A stretch of 64,000 bases of DNA from Amycolatopsis eburnea. Its GTDB lineage: Bacteria; Actinomycetota; Actinomycetes; Mycobacteriales; Pseudonocardiaceae. The stretch covers positions 1-64,000 of the forward strand of contig NZ_RSEC01000036.1 of NCBI RefSeq assembly GCF_003937945.1, given 5' to 3'. Positions 1-8,432 of the stretch are shown here, piece after piece. The position numbers and the translations under genes are program-made. Numbering within the stretch: the first letter of the stretch is position 1; every line of letters starts with the position of its first letter. The notes beneath the pieces were generated by a model that saw nothing but the letters and a program-made list of their open reading frames with translations, did no database searches and was not told the DNA's origin.

Positions 1-60
1 CTCGACAGGTCAGTACGCTACCAACGCCTCACCAACCACAAACTGTCCGAGAAGTCCTGA
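1..60 (+). CDS. C-terminal tail of an IS transposase (partial)
   Basis: The frame is open from the window edge to a TGA at 58-60 and ends in a basic tail (RYQRLTNHKLSEKS). That alone is not diagnostic. The call rests on what follows: paired 22-bp direct repeats of the kind found at the end of IS481-type elements. Only 19 residues are visible and the catalytic DDE core would lie outside the window, so family and integrity cannot be judged. Confidence 0.45.
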   Translation, partial: LDRSVRYQRLTNHKLSEKS

Positions 61-90
61 GACACATCTGTCCGTGAGGTCCTGAGACAG
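43..90. mobile_element. Right end of an insertion sequence with subterminal direct repeats
   Basis: Two 22-bp copies, ctgtccgagaagtcctgaga(ca) at 43-64 and ctgtccgtgaggtcctgaga(ca) at 68-89, lie 25 bp apart and overlap the end of the transposase frame. Read on the minus strand, the outer end begins TGTCTCAGGACCTCACGGAC, a sequence style I associate with actinobacterial IS481-like elements. These are probably transposase-binding repeats and the terminal inverted repeat. The other end and any target duplication are off the window. Confidence 0.5.
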
Positions 91-154
91 CACATCGGGT
101 TAGAACCCGGCTGAACACTCACGACCACTTTCTGTACTCGTTCATCACGTGGCG

Positions 155-190
155 TAGCATGCTAACTAGCATGTCAACTAGCATGCTGCC
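155..190. promoter_or_regulatory. Three 12-bp iterons upstream of the AlbA_2 gene
   Basis: TAGCATG recurs at 155, 167 and 179, giving three 12-bp direct repeats (TAGCATGCTAAC, TAGCATGTCAAC, TAGCATGCTGCC). The first also contains the perfect 10-bp palindrome TAGCATGCTA (155-164). The array ends 6 bp before the start codon at 197, where a ribosome binding site would sit. It looks like an operator, perhaps autoregulatory because the downstream protein ends in a winged helix. The binding protein is unknown. Confidence 0.55.
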
Positions 191-196
191 GACGCG

Positions 197-1984
197 ATGG
201 AGCACCGGGTGCAGGATGAAGAGCTCGCCGAGATCGTCGAGAACCTTCGGCTGCTCGGCAGCGACGTGACCGACGTCGAGGTCAAACGCGCGGAGGGCGG
301 GCTGCCACGCTCGGCGCGCGACACCGTCGTGGCGTTCGCGAACACCCGCGGCGGCACGTTGATCCTCGGCCTGGACGAGCGTTCGGGCTTCACGGCGACC
401 GGACTGGCCGACCCGGCGAAGATGTCGTCGGACCTGGCCGCCATGTGCGCGGCCGACGTGGAACCGCCGGTGCGGCCGCACATCGGCATCCACGACTTCG
501 AAGGCACCCGTGTCCTGGTCGCCGAGGTTCCGGAACTGCCGCCGCACCTCAAACCGTGCTTCAGCCGAGGCGCGGGAATGAGCCAAGGGAGCTTCGTCCG
601 AGTCGGCGACGGGGACCGCAAGCTCACCAGCTACGAGGTCCAGCTCCTGGTGTCGAACCGGGGCCAGCCGCGCGAAGACGAGGCCCCGGTTCCCGGCACC
701 GGCCTCGCCGACCTCGACCCGGCACTGGTGACAGCGTTCCTGACCAGGCTGCGGACCCGCCGGCCCTACGCGTTCGGCGAACTCGACGACGTCCCCGCGC
801 TCAAGCGGGCCAAGGCTTTGGTCGTCGACGACGACGGCGCCGCGGTCGCCAGCGTCGGTGGTCTGCTCGCGCTCGGCAGCTACCCGCAGGAGCACTTCCC
901 CCAGCTGATGCTGACCTTCGTCCACTACCCGACCCCCGATGGCTCCGACACCGCGACCGGCGAACGCTTCGTCGACAACGTCGTCGCCGAGGGACCGATC
1001 CCGGTGATCGTTCGCGACGCGCTCCTCGCCGTGCGAAAGAACATGACCCGGCGGTCGGTTGTGCGCGGAGCCGGCCGCGCGGACGTCTGGCAGTACCCCG
1101 AGGCGGCAGTGCGCGAAGCCGTCGTGAACGCGCTCGTCCACCGCGACCTCTCACCCGCGGCGCGGGGTACGCAGGTGCAGATCGAGATGTACCCGGATCG
1201 GCTCACCATCCGGAATCCCGGCGGGCTCTTCGGACCGGTGACCGAAGACCGGCTGGGCGAGGAGGGCGTCTCGTCGGCGAGGAACGCCAGTCTCCTGCGC
1301 GTCCTCGAAGACGTGCCGCTGCCCGGAAGTACGCACGCGGTCTGCGAGAACCGCGGCTCGGGGATCCGGACGATGATCAACGCCCTGCGCGCGGCACGGA
1401 TGAGCTTGCCCGAGTTCAAGAACCGCGTGAGCACGTTCAGCGTCACGTTCCCGAACCACACGCTCCTCGGCGAAGAAACCGTCGACTGGCTCAGCTCGCT
1501 GGGCGAGCACGGGCTGACCGAGAGCCAGTGCGTCGGCCTCGCGATCCTGCGGGACGGCGGCCACCTCGACAACCAGACCTACCGGACGGAGACCCGCGTC
1601 GACTCGCGCGTCGCGACCCAGGAGCTGCGTGATCTGATCGCTCGCGAGCTGGTGGTGCAGACCGGGAACCGGCGCTGGGCGCGCGACCGGCTCGCGCCGG
1701 CCCTGCTGCCGTCGTCCGGCCCCGGCTCTGCTTCGCCGGCACGGCGGGCAGATCGCCGTCAGGAGATCTTGGACGCGTTGAGCCGCGGCGAGCGATCGCG
1801 GCTGGAACTCGCCGTGGCCACCGGCCTCACCGACCAGACCGTGGCGCGGTGGCTTCGGATCCTCCGGAGCGAAGGTCTCGTGGAAACGACGGAGGAAAAC
1901 GTGCGGAACCCGGCCACGCGGTATCGCCGCACCGGCAAGATCGCGCTGGGGGAAGCGCCCGCCTCACGACCGGATCTCGGGTGA
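197..1984 (+). CDS. AlbA_2/Schlafen-type ATP-binding putative transcriptional regulator
   Basis: A 595-residue protein with three visible parts. Residues about 20-150 form an AlbA_2 (Schlafen-like) domain with the FANTRGGTLILGLDE signature. Around residues 300-320 there is an HATPase_c_4-type segment (EAAVREAVVNALVHRDLS) followed by the NPGG loop typical of RecG-like regulators. Residues about 520-570 form a winged helix (TGLTDQTVARWLRILRSEGL). Proteins of this architecture are DNA- or RNA-binding ATPases, often found in accessory islands and suspected in defence or stress control. The ATG at 197 has no obvious Shine-Dalgarno because iterons occupy that space. The 3' end overlaps the convergent SLATT gene by 21 bp. 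Its position next to an IS end suggests transfer. Family confidence is high; the function is unknown. Confidence 0.85.
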   Translation: MEHRVQDEELAEIVENLRLLGSDVTDVEVKRAEGGLPRSARDTVVAFANTRGGTLILGLDERSGFTATGLADPAKMSSDLAAMCAADVEPPVRPHIGIHDFEGTRVLVAEVPELPPHLKPCFSRGAGMSQGSFVRVGDGDRKLTSYEVQLLVSNRGQPREDEAPVPGTGLADLDPALVTAFLTRLRTRRPYAFGELDDVPALKRAKALVVDDDGAAVASVGGLLALGSYPQEHFPQLMLTFVHYPTPDGSDTATGERFVDNVVAEGPIPVIVRDALLAVRKNMTRRSVVRGAGRADVWQYPEAAVREAVVNALVHRDLSPAARGTQVQIEMYPDRLTIRNPGGLFGPVTEDRLGEEGVSSARNASLLRVLEDVPLPGSTHAVCENRGSGIRTMINALRAARMSLPEFKNRVSTFSVTFPNHTLLGEETVDWLSSLGEHGLTESQCVGLAILRDGGHLDNQTYRTETRVDSRVATQELRDLIARELVVQTGNRRWARDRLAPALLPSSGPGSASPARRADRRQEILDALSRGERSRLELAVATGLTDQTVARWLRILRSEGLVETTEENVRNPATRYRRTGKIALGEAPASRPDLG

Positions 1985-2485
1985 CTGCGGTGGCCGGTCC
2001 AGCCGCCGGAACTCGACCCACTGGCGGCTCGCGTCGGCCCACGTCACCTGGTGGCGGTCGAAGAACTCCTGCAGCCGCGTGCGGCTCAGCTCGGCTGTCG
2101 GCGTTCCCACGAGGTAGTAGTCCAGCTCGTCGCGGATCCGGTTGAGGTTGTAGCGGGTCTCCTCCATCAGCACCCACCGCGACCGCCAGTTGAAGAACGT
2201 CTCCAGCCCGCCGAGCACGGTGACCAGCGCGACCATCGGCAGGGCGATCGACGCGCGGGCCGGGATCTCCTGGATGCCGAGCACCACCGTCGACGCCGCC
2301 GTGAGCAGGAGCGCGGCCACTCGGACGACCGACGCGCGGCGGCGGAAACGGCGTTTGCGGGAATCCGCCCAGTCCATGTCGGCCGAGACGAGGTCGCGGA
2401 AGCCCAGGAGCTGGTCGCGCAGCGGGCGGTCCGGCTCTCGCCCGGCTACTTCGAGGAAGCCGCGTTCGGAATCAAGGGACGACAT
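1964..2485 (-). CDS. SLATT-domain (DUF4231) two-helix membrane protein
   Basis: A 173-residue protein from the ATG at 2485; a TTG 12 codons upstream is possible but less likely. Two hydrophobic helices (about 52-70 and 78-97) follow a basic stretch (DSRKRRFRRR), and a charged helical tail contains RYNLNRIRDELDYYLV. This layout matches the DUF4231/SLATT family, 2TM proteins proposed as pore-forming effectors in nucleotide-signalling conflict systems. No SMODS nucleotidyltransferase or SLOG partner is visible here, so a defence role is inference only. It lies 39 bp after the glycosyltransferase gene on the same strand and overlaps the convergent AlbA_2 gene by 21 bp. Confidence 0.65.
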   Translation of the reverse strand: MSSLDSERGFLEVAGREPDRPLRDQLLGFRDLVSADMDWADSRKRRFRRRASVVRVAALLLTAASTVVLGIQEIPARASIALPMVALVTVLGGLETFFNWRSRWVLMEETRYNLNRIRDELDYYLVGTPTAELSRTRLQEFFDRHQVTWADASRQWVEFRRLDRPPQSPEIRS

Positions 2486-2524
2486 CGCGTCAGGTTGGCG
2501 GAGGGCCGCCCGCGGCGGCAAGCG

Positions 2525-3601
2525 TCAGACGACGATGCGGGGTTCGGACGCCAGCCGCGAGAGCACGTGCGTCAGCCGGCGCGCGGCGACGTCCCACTCC
2601 TCCAGCGCGCTGCCGCGGCCCAGGGCCGCCGTGCGCAGGGAGCGCCGGAGCTCCGGGTCGGCGTACCAGCGGTGCAGCGCGTCCGCGAGCGAGAACGGGT
2701 CGTCCGGCGCCACCAGCAGGCCGGGGACCTCGCCGTCCGCGTCGACGCCGAGTGCGTCGTACACGCCGCCGACCTCGGTCGCCAGCACCGGGATGCCCCG
2801 GGCCAGCGCCTGGGCGACGGACATGCCGGACGTCGCCGCGCGGGACGGGATGACCAGGAGGTCCGCCGCGTTGTAGGCGGCGCCGAGGTCGACCGCGTCG
2901 CCGGCCAGGGTGATCCGGCCGCCGAGGCCGAGGCGCTCGATCGACCAGTGCAGCTCGTCGACGTACGCCGGGTCCGCCGCCAGCGAGCCGGCGAAAACGC
3001 ACGAGAGCGCGAGGTGGTCGATCTCGCCGAGGGCCTGGACCAGCACGTCCTGGCCGTTGCGGCGGGTCACGTCGCCGACGCAGAGCAGCCGGGACACGCC
3101 GTCGGCGCCCGCCGCGAGCGGGGCCGCGTCGGTGCCGGGCTTGGCGACGTAGACGCGGCCGGGGTCCAGGTCGTGGCGGTCGATCAGCAGCCGGGCGAGC
3201 CACGGGCTGGTCGCGACGACCATCCCGGCCATCCGCAGCGTCTCGCGCTCGCACGCGTCGAGCTCCGCGGCGTGCGCCGGGTCGAGGCCGGGCTCGTCGG
3301 CCAGCGCCTGGTGCACCAGCACGGCCAGCCGCAGCCGCCGCGCGTGCGGGACGACGATCTCCGGGACGCCCGAGGCGATCATGCCGTCGAGCAGCACCAC
3401 CGTGCGATCGGGCAACGCCGCCAGCGACCGCGCGAGCCGGCGTCTCGACATCGCGTCGGGCTCCGGCCAGTCGCCGGTGATCGGCAGTTCGAGCACCGGC
3501 TGCCCGACGGCGGGCAGGTTCTGGCACATGCGCTTGTCGTACGTGTCGGAGCCCGGTGGGGCGGCCGGGAGGATGAACACCATCGGGTCGGCAGGCCTCA
3601 T
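2525..3601 (-). CDS. GT-B glycosyltransferase paralogue, probably catalytically dead
   Basis: A 358-residue protein starting at the ATG at 3601, which has GGAGG eight bases upstream (3609-3613). It is clearly paralogous along its length to the glycosyltransferase at 9253-10320, for example VLLDGMIASGVPE against [13 protein letters not shown]. Family 1/4 retaining glycosyltransferases use an EX7E motif and an upstream Arg/Lys pair in donor binding. The paralogue keeps K185, E257 and E265; here the equivalent residues are N182, A256 and Q264. The GT-B fold and the PSRA..GM loop remain. It may be a regulatory or scaffolding pseudoenzyme paired with the active copy, or a decaying duplicate. It lies downstream of the kinase gene on the same strand (65 bp gap). 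Confidence 0.8.
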   Translation of the reverse strand: MRPADPMVFILPAAPPGSDTYDKRMCQNLPAVGQPVLELPITGDWPEPDAMSRRRLARSLAALPDRTVVLLDGMIASGVPEIVVPHARRLRLAVLVHQALADEPGLDPAHAAELDACERETLRMAGMVVATSPWLARLLIDRHDLDPGRVYVAKPGTDAAPLAAGADGVSRLLCVGDVTRRNGQDVLVQALGEIDHLALSCVFAGSLAADPAYVDELHWSIERLGLGGRITLAGDAVDLGAAYNAADLLVIPSRAATSGMSVAQALARGIPVLATEVGGVYDALGVDADGEVPGLLVAPDDPFSLADALHRWYADPELRRSLRTAALGRGSALEEWDVAARRLTHVLSRLASEPRIVV

Positions 3602-3666
3602 CGCGCAACCTCCAGCGTGGATCGACGGACGCCTCATCCGTCACACGCGGCCGGAGCCGGGAAGGT

Positions 3667-5133
3667 TCAGCTCTGGGCGTCGATCTTCCAGACGCCGTTC
3701 TCCTGGACCAGGGTGAACGTGTCGGTCTCCCCCTTGCCGCCGTCGTAGAGGACGTGCGCGGTGACCCGGCCGGGACCGATCTCCTTCACGCTTTCCGCCT
3801 TCACCGACTTGTACTGGCCCCAGAAGTTCTGGTACGTCGCCAGCGTCTGCTTGCGCGACGCCTTGAAGCGGTCCGTGAGCAGGTTCCACGCTTCCGCTGT
3901 GTTGTTCGGGAGCAACGCGTAGTAGGCGGCGAGGGCGTCGGCGGCGGTCTTCGACGAAGCCACGCTCGACACCGGCGGCGAGGTCGGCGGGGCCGACGTC
4001 GTGGGTGTCTCCGACGCGGACGACGGTGCCGGGGGCGGTGCCGCCGACTGCGTGACCGAAGCCGACGGCGACGAAGACGCGGGCGGGGCGGCGTTGTCGG
4101 TCGGTGGCTTCTGGCGGACGACCAGCAGGATCGCCACCACGACCGCGACGCACAGCAGCGCCGCGCCCGCCCCGACGGCGATCAGGCCCTTGCGCGCGCC
4201 CGGCGACACCGCGGCGACCTCGCCCACGGGCACGGTGACCGCGGCGGGCACCGGCGGCAGCGCGGGCGGTTCGGTCTCGGGGAGCGTCGCCGCGAGCACC
4301 GACTCGCCCGGCTCGGCGTCCGGCAGCAGCGCGACCAGCTCCCGCTCGACCTCGTCCATCGACGGCCGCTCGGCCGGGTCGGTGGCGAGCATCCGCAGCA
4401 GCAGCGGCGTCAGCCTGCCCGACTTCTCCGGCGGCTCGATCTCGCCGCTGGACGCCTTGTAGAGCAAGGCGATCGGGTTGTCCGCCGTGCCGTACGGCGG
4501 CTTCCCCTCGACCGCCGCGTACAGCGTCGCACCGAGGGAGAAGACGTCGGCGGCGAAGCTCGCGTCCTCCCCGCGGGCCACTTCCGGCGCGAGGTACGCG
4601 GGCGTGCCGGCGATCTCGCCGGTGGCCGTCAGCTTGACGTCACCGATCGCGCGGGAAATGCCGAAGTCGGTGATCTTCGCCGTGCCGTCCTCGGAGACCA
4701 GGATGTTGGCCGGCTTCACGTCGCGGTGCACGACCCCGGCGCGGTGCGCGCCGGCCAGCGCGGAACTGATCTGCGCGCCGACGCGGATGGCGTCGTCCAC
4801 CGTCGTCGGCTCCTCGCGGACCAGGACGGCGAAACTCTTCGACGGCAGGTATTCCATGATCAACCACGGCCGGTCCTCCTCTTCGAGGACGGCGAACACG
4901 GTGATCGCGTGGGAATGCTGCAACCGAGCGGCGATCCGCGCCTCGCGCATCGCGCGGTTCTTCGCTTCTTCCGTGCGGTGCTCGTCGTGGTCGTGAGGCA
5001 GCAGGAGTTCCTTGATCGCCACGGTGCGGTCGAGCTTTTCGTCCTGGGCCCGCCACACCGTGCCCATCGCGCCGCCGCCGATCGGCTCGAGCAGCCGGTA
5101 CCGATCGCGGATCCGGCGACTTTCCACGAGCAT
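3667..5133 (-). CDS. Membrane Ser/Thr protein kinase (PknB-type) with extracytoplasmic domain
   Basis: A 488-residue protein from the ATG at 5133, preceded by GGAG at a good distance; an ATG 13 codons upstream lacks one. The kinase domain (about 10-275) shows the glycine loop IGGGAMGTV, the VAIKE lysine, VVHRDVKPANIL, the TDFG metal loop and PAYLAPEV. One transmembrane helix (about 312-335) is followed by a Pro/Ser/Thr-rich linker (about 337-395) and a C-terminal domain of about 95 residues that resembles the NTF2-like sensor tails of actinobacterial kinases. It would sit in the cytoplasmic membrane and signal inward. It is probably co-transcribed with the degenerate glycosyltransferase downstream. 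Substrate unknown. Confidence 0.92.
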   Translation of the reverse strand: MLVESRRIRDRYRLLEPIGGGAMGTVWRAQDEKLDRTVAIKELLLPHDHDEHRTEEAKNRAMREARIAARLQHSHAITVFAVLEEEDRPWLIMEYLPSKSFAVLVREEPTTVDDAIRVGAQISSALAGAHRAGVVHRDVKPANILVSEDGTAKITDFGISRAIGDVKLTATGEIAGTPAYLAPEVARGEDASFAADVFSLGATLYAAVEGKPPYGTADNPIALLYKASSGEIEPPEKSGRLTPLLLRMLATDPAERPSMDEVERELVALLPDAEPGESVLAATLPETEPPALPPVPAAVTVPVGEVAAVSPGARKGLIAVGAGAALLCVAVVVAILLVVRQKPPTDNAAPPASSSPSASVTQSAAPPPAPSSASETPTTSAPPTSPPVSSVASSKTAADALAAYYALLPNNTAEAWNLLTDRFKASRKQTLATYQNFWGQYKSVKAESVKEIGPGRVTAHVLYDGGKGETDTFTLVQENGVWKIDAQS

Positions 5134-5270
5134 CCACCATTCTCCGAAGTGGCCGAGAGATCCGGTCAGCATGCCAGCCGCGGCGGCCGACCGGTACCAA
5201 CCTAACCGAAAACCTTGCGCGGGCAGTGCAATCGCGCGCTGTGGCGCCGCCCACCCGGATACCCCGAATA

Positions 5271-6071
5271 CTAACGAACAACCCCGAACGCGCGATCAAG
5301 TGCGTCCACGATCTCCTTGCGCAGCCCGGCGCCGACGGCGATCGTCGCCGCGGAACCGACCGTGTGCTCGCTGCCGTCGCGGTCGACGACGGCGCCGCCG
5401 GCCTCGCGCACGAGCAGCACACCGGCCATGGTGTCCCACGGGTTGTTGGACAGGATCAGTGCGGCGTCGAGCTTTCCGTCCGCCACCCACGAGAGGTCGA
5501 CCGCCGCGGTGCCCAGCATCCGGATCTTCTGCGCCCGCGCGCCGAGGTCGGTCAGCAGCGTCAGCCGCGCGCGGTTCTTCTCTTCGGCGAGTTCGCCGAT
5601 CGCGAAGTCACCCACCGCGATCATCGCGTCGGACATTTCCGTCGCCGTCGACGCGGCGACCCGCTCCCCGTTCGCGAAAGCACCTTCGCCGCGCGCGGCG
5701 GTGTAGGTGACACCGAGGTACGGCAGGGCGATCGCGGCGACCGTGCTGTGCTCGCCGTCCACGAGTGCCAGGGAAATCCCGCAGAGCGGAATCCCGCGGG
5801 CGAAGTTCGCCGTCCCGTCGATCGGGTCGAGCGCCCACCAGCGCCCGCCCGCCGCGCCGCTGCGGCCGCGCTCCTCGCCGAGGAACCCGAATTCCGGGGT
5901 TTCGGCGGCGAGGAACTCCCGCAGCGCGTCCTCGACGGCGGTGTCGACGTCGGTCACCAGGTCGCGATCGCCTTTCGCGGAAACGGAAAAGGTCGGGCGC
6001 GACCGGACGATCCCGGTCGCCTTCGCCACGGCTTCGCGCGCGACGGCCAACAGTGCGGCATGCTCGGTCAT
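5271..6071 (-). CDS. Inositol-monophosphatase family phosphatase
   Basis: A 266-residue protein, the usual size for the IMPase/SuhB family. It carries the metal-binding motif WWALDPIDGTANFARG (family pattern W..DPIDGT), an upstream Glu in FLGEE, and the C-terminal motif NPWDTMAGVLLVREAGG (family pattern WD..AG..LV.EAGG). Members hydrolyse inositol-1-phosphate, histidinol phosphate, PAP or related sugar phosphates with Mg2+. Start choice is uncertain: the ATG at 6071 is preferred, with another at 6083. It is divergent from the creatininase-family gene, about 30 bp away, so a bidirectional promoter is likely. It may supply a dephosphorylated intermediate to the neighbouring pathway, but that link rests on position only. 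Confidence 0.88.
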   Translation of the reverse strand: MTEHAALLAVAREAVAKATGIVRSRPTFSVSAKGDRDLVTDVDTAVEDALREFLAAETPEFGFLGEERGRSGAAGGRWWALDPIDGTANFARGIPLCGISLALVDGEHSTVAAIALPYLGVTYTAARGEGAFANGERVAASTATEMSDAMIAVGDFAIGELAEEKNRARLTLLTDLGARAQKIRMLGTAAVDLSWVADGKLDAALILSNNPWDTMAGVLLVREAGGAVVDRDGSEHTVGSAATIAVGAGLRKEIVDALDRAFGVVR

Positions 6072-6100
6072 GCCACCCAACATAGAGAAGGGCCGCGCTC

Positions 6101-6799
6101 ATGACCGATCTGTTCCCGCTCTCGACCACCGCCGACGAGCAGGCGCGGCGGGCGTCGGTCGCGGTGCTGCCGGTCGGCAGCTTCGAGCAGCACGGCGCGC
6201 ACCTCCCCCTGGCCACCGACGCGGTGATCGCGGCGACCCTCGCGACCGCCGTCGCCGCCGCGTACCCGGTGCTCCACCTGCCGCCGATCACGATCTCGTG
6301 CTCGCACGAACACGCGGGGTGGGCCGGCACGGTGAGCATTTCGGCGCGCACGCTGCACGCCGTGGTCACCGACGTCGCCGAGTCGCTTCGCGCGTCGGGC
6401 GTGCACCGGCTCGTGCTGGTCAACGGGCACGGCGGCAACTACGTACTGTCCAATGTGGTCCAGGAGTCCGGCGGCGCGATGGCGCTGTTCCCCGGCGTCG
6501 CGGACTGGCAGGCGGCGCACACCGCGGCCGGCCTGCGGACCTCGCTGGACGACGACATGCACGCGGGCGAGCTGGAGACGTCCATCCTGCTGCACGCGCA
6601 CCCGCACCTCGTCCGGCCCGGCTACGAGGCGGCCGACCACCTGACCGACCGGGAGCACCTGCTGACGCGGGGCCTGCGGGCGTACACGGAGTCGGGGGTC
6701 GTCGGCCGTCCCTCGCTGGCGACCGCGGCCAAGGGGCACGTCCTGCTGGACACGCTGGTCCAGCGCTTCGCCGGGGTGCTCGACGCGTTAGGCGCCTGA
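6101..6799 (+). CDS. Creatininase-family amidohydrolase, putative formamidopyrimidine deformylase
   Basis: A 232-residue protein with the family's metal set: E29, H31 and D40 in [13 protein letters not shown] (the E-x-H-x8-D spacing of creatininase), H110 in LVNGHGGN, and acidic residues in [10 protein letters not shown]. The family includes creatininase, mycofactocin protease MftE and the archaeal FAPy deformylase ArfB. The next gene is a GTP cyclohydrolase II variant predicted to release the formylated intermediate FAPy, so a deformylase role is attractive; that step is inference. The start has AAGGG upstream. The 3' end overlaps the convergent cyclohydrolase gene by 12 bp. Confidence 0.8.
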   Translation: MTDLFPLSTTADEQARRASVAVLPVGSFEQHGAHLPLATDAVIAATLATAVAAAYPVLHLPPITISCSHEHAGWAGTVSISARTLHAVVTDVAESLRASGVHRLVLVNGHGGNYVLSNVVQESGGAMALFPGVADWQAAHTAAGLRTSLDDDMHAGELETSILLHAHPHLVRPGYEAADHLTDREHLLTRGLRAYTESGVVGRPSLATAAKGHVLLDTLVQRFAGVLDALGA

Positions 6800-7420
6800 G
6801 AACGCGCCGTCCAGGTGCGGGAGCAGGTGGGCCATCCGCTCGGCCTTGGTGCGCAGGTAGCGCAGGCTCTCCGGGTTCGGCGGAACCAGCAGCGGGACCC
6901 GCTCCCTGATCCGGATTCCGTAGCGCGTCAGCTGTTCGACCTTCGCCGGGTTGTTCGACAGCAGCCGCACCGACCGGACCCCCAGGTCCTGCAGGATGCC
7001 CGCCGCCGCGTGGTAGTCGCGGGCGTCGATCGGCAGGCCGAGCGCGACGTTCGCGTCGACCGTGTCGAGGCCTTCGTCCTGCAGCCGCATCGCCTTCAGC
7101 TTCGCGAGCAGGCCGATCCCGCGGCCCTCGTGGCCCTGGACGTAGACCAGCACGCCCGAGCCCTCCTCGACGATCCGGTCCAGCGCCGCCGCCAGCTGGT
7201 CGCCGCACTCGCAGTGCGTCGAGGCGAAGACGTCGCCGGTCAGGCACTCGCTGTGCACGCGGGTCAGCGTCCCCAGCTCGCTGATCTCGCCGTACACCAG
7301 CGCGACCTGCTCGGTGCCCGCCCGGTCGAGGTACCCGACCGCGCGGAACGTCCCGTGCCGGGTCGGCAGCCGGGTCTCGACGACCCGCTCGACCACGGCC
7401 CGGTGCGTGCTTGCTGTCAT
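6788..7420 (-). CDS. GTP cyclohydrolase II paralogue with Tyr-to-Met active-site change
   Basis: A 210-residue protein from the ATG at 7420 (GAGG upstream; a GTG at 7429 is the alternative). The zinc cysteines are present (C59 in HSECLTGD, C70 and C72 in HCECG), as are the DARDY aspartate/arginine and NNPAKVE. At the position of E. coli RibA Tyr105 (KIRAYALQDQG) this protein has Met111 ([11 protein letters not shown]). From memory of work on the three Streptomyces coelicolor paralogues, the one carrying Met here (SCO6655) stops at the formylated pyrimidine FAPy instead of completing deformylation. There is no fused RibB and no riboflavin gene nearby, so this is probably not for riboflavin. 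It is the last gene of the minus-strand run from 11709. Confidence 0.9.
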   Translation of the reverse strand: MTASTHRAVVERVVETRLPTRHGTFRAVGYLDRAGTEQVALVYGEISELGTLTRVHSECLTGDVFASTHCECGDQLAAALDRIVEEGSGVLVYVQGHEGRGIGLLAKLKAMRLQDEGLDTVDANVALGLPIDARDYHAAAGILQDLGVRSVRLLSNNPAKVEQLTRYGIRIRERVPLLVPPNPESLRYLRTKAERMAHLLPHLDGAFSGA

Positions 7421-7433
7421 CGTCTCCACCTCT

Positions 7434-8432
7434 CTATCCCCGCACTTTCACGTGAAAGTGCGGGGTTGTTCGTGCGGCACTTTCACGTGAAAGTGCCGTC
7501 CGGCGCACCCCGGCGACGCTCCGGACGAGCAGGACGCCGGCGCCGGGCAGGCTCGCGAAGAGCGTGAGCACGCCGTAGACGACAGCGACGGTGACACCTT
7601 GGGCGGCGCCAAGGCCGGCCGCGCCGAAGAGCAGGGCGCAGACGCCCTCGCGCGGGCCGAAGCCACCGATGTTGAGCGGGAGACCCATCGCGAGCAGCGC
7701 GAGGATCATCAGCGGCACGAGCTGCCCGGCCGGCGCGGTCACGCCGGCGACGCGGGCGGCGACGACGAACAGCGCCAGGTGCCCGGCCAGCGTCGCGATC
7801 GACAGGAAGCCCACGCCGGGCCAGGTCTCGCGGGTGAACAGGCCGAGCCGCAGGTCGGCGAGGGTGACGGCGAAGCCGCGCCGGACCTTCGACGGGCTGT
7901 GGATCCAGCGCCCGCCGAACAGCCGTCCGGCGACGACCGCGGCGACGGCGGCCAGCACGACGACCACGCCGGTGGCCGTCACGACCTCGCGGAACGCCTC
8001 GGGCACGACATCCGGGACGAAGAGCACGACACCCACGGCGGACGCGATCAGCACGAGCTGGCCCGCCGTGCGCTCCAGGACGACGGCGCGCACGCCGCGC
8101 GGCACGTCCCGCGACTCGCGGCCGTGCTGCACCGCGCGGTGGACGTCGCCGAGGACACCCGCGGGGAGCACGCCGTTGAGGAACAGTGCGCGGTAGTAGT
8201 CGGCGACCGCGGCGCGCAGCGAAAGCCGCAGGCCGAGCCGGGTGGCGACGATCTGCCAGCGGCCCGCGCTGAACACCGTCGTCGCGAAGCCGATGGCCAG
8301 CGCGGCGAGCACGCCGGGCGTGCTGATCCGGCCGAGGCCGTCGAGGAAGGCGGCGCTGCCGAGCTGCCAGACGAGGACCGCGAGGATGCCGGCCGCGCCG
8401 AGGACGCGCAGCCACGCGAACAGGCGCTTCAC
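7434..8432 (-). CDS. LPG-synthase-TM/AglD-like integral membrane protein (flippase fold)
   Basis: A 332-residue multi-spanning protein of the lysylphosphatidylglycerol synthase TM-region family (UPF0104). Landmarks are [31 protein letters not shown] and [13 protein letters not shown], all typical of the family. These proteins act in or near lipid translocation and polyprenyl-glycolipid handling. The GTG start at 8432 overlaps the methyltransferase stop (GTGA). Its last two dozen residues (TALSRES..., HFHVKV...) are encoded by two copies of the gcactttcacgtgaaagtgc palindrome, so the natural C-terminus was apparently extended by insertion of that repeat. It belongs to the FAPy/PTPS cluster and may move its lipid-linked product. 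Confidence 0.82.
   Translation of the reverse strand: MKRLFAWLRVLGAAGILAVLVWQLGSAAFLDGLGRISTPGVLAALAIGFATTVFSAGRWQIVATRLGLRLSLRAAVADYYRALFLNGVLPAGVLGDVHRAVQHGRESRDVPRGVRAVVLERTAGQLVLIASAVGVVLFVPDVVPEAFREVVTATGVVVVLAAVAAVVAGRLFGGRWIHSPSKVRRGFAVTLADLRLGLFTRETWPGVGFLSIATLAGHLALFVVAARVAGVTAPAGQLVPLMILALLAMGLPLNIGGFGPREGVCALLFGAAGLGAAQGVTVAVVYGVLTLFASLPGAGVLLVRSVAGVRRTALSRESAARTTPHFHVKVRG
7438..7498. repeat. Paired palindromic elements (copies 1 and 2) inside a CDS
   Basis: Two perfect palindromes sit head to tail: 7438-7465 (28 bp) and 7475-7498 (24 bp), both centred on gcactttcacgtgaaagtgc. Both lie within the 3' end of the membrane-protein gene and are translated, one as ALSRES and one as HFHVKV. 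The reading frame stays open through both. Confidence 0.9.

Noticed and set aside
91..115. A cgggttagaacccg stem resembling a tRNA T-arm
   Set aside because: No acceptor, D or anticodon stem can be built around it; it is a small hairpin after the insertion sequence end.
6788..7420. GTP cyclohydrolase II taken as the riboflavin enzyme RibA
   Set aside because: No other riboflavin gene is nearby and the key Tyr is Met; neighbours are glycosyltransferase, PTPS-like and methyltransferase genes.
7434..7500. Palindrome pair as the terminator or operator of the cyclohydrolase gene
   Set aside because: It lies inside the upstream membrane-protein reading frame, and the same paired element occurs deep inside two other genes, so insertion is a better explanation; a secondary regulatory effect cannot be excluded.
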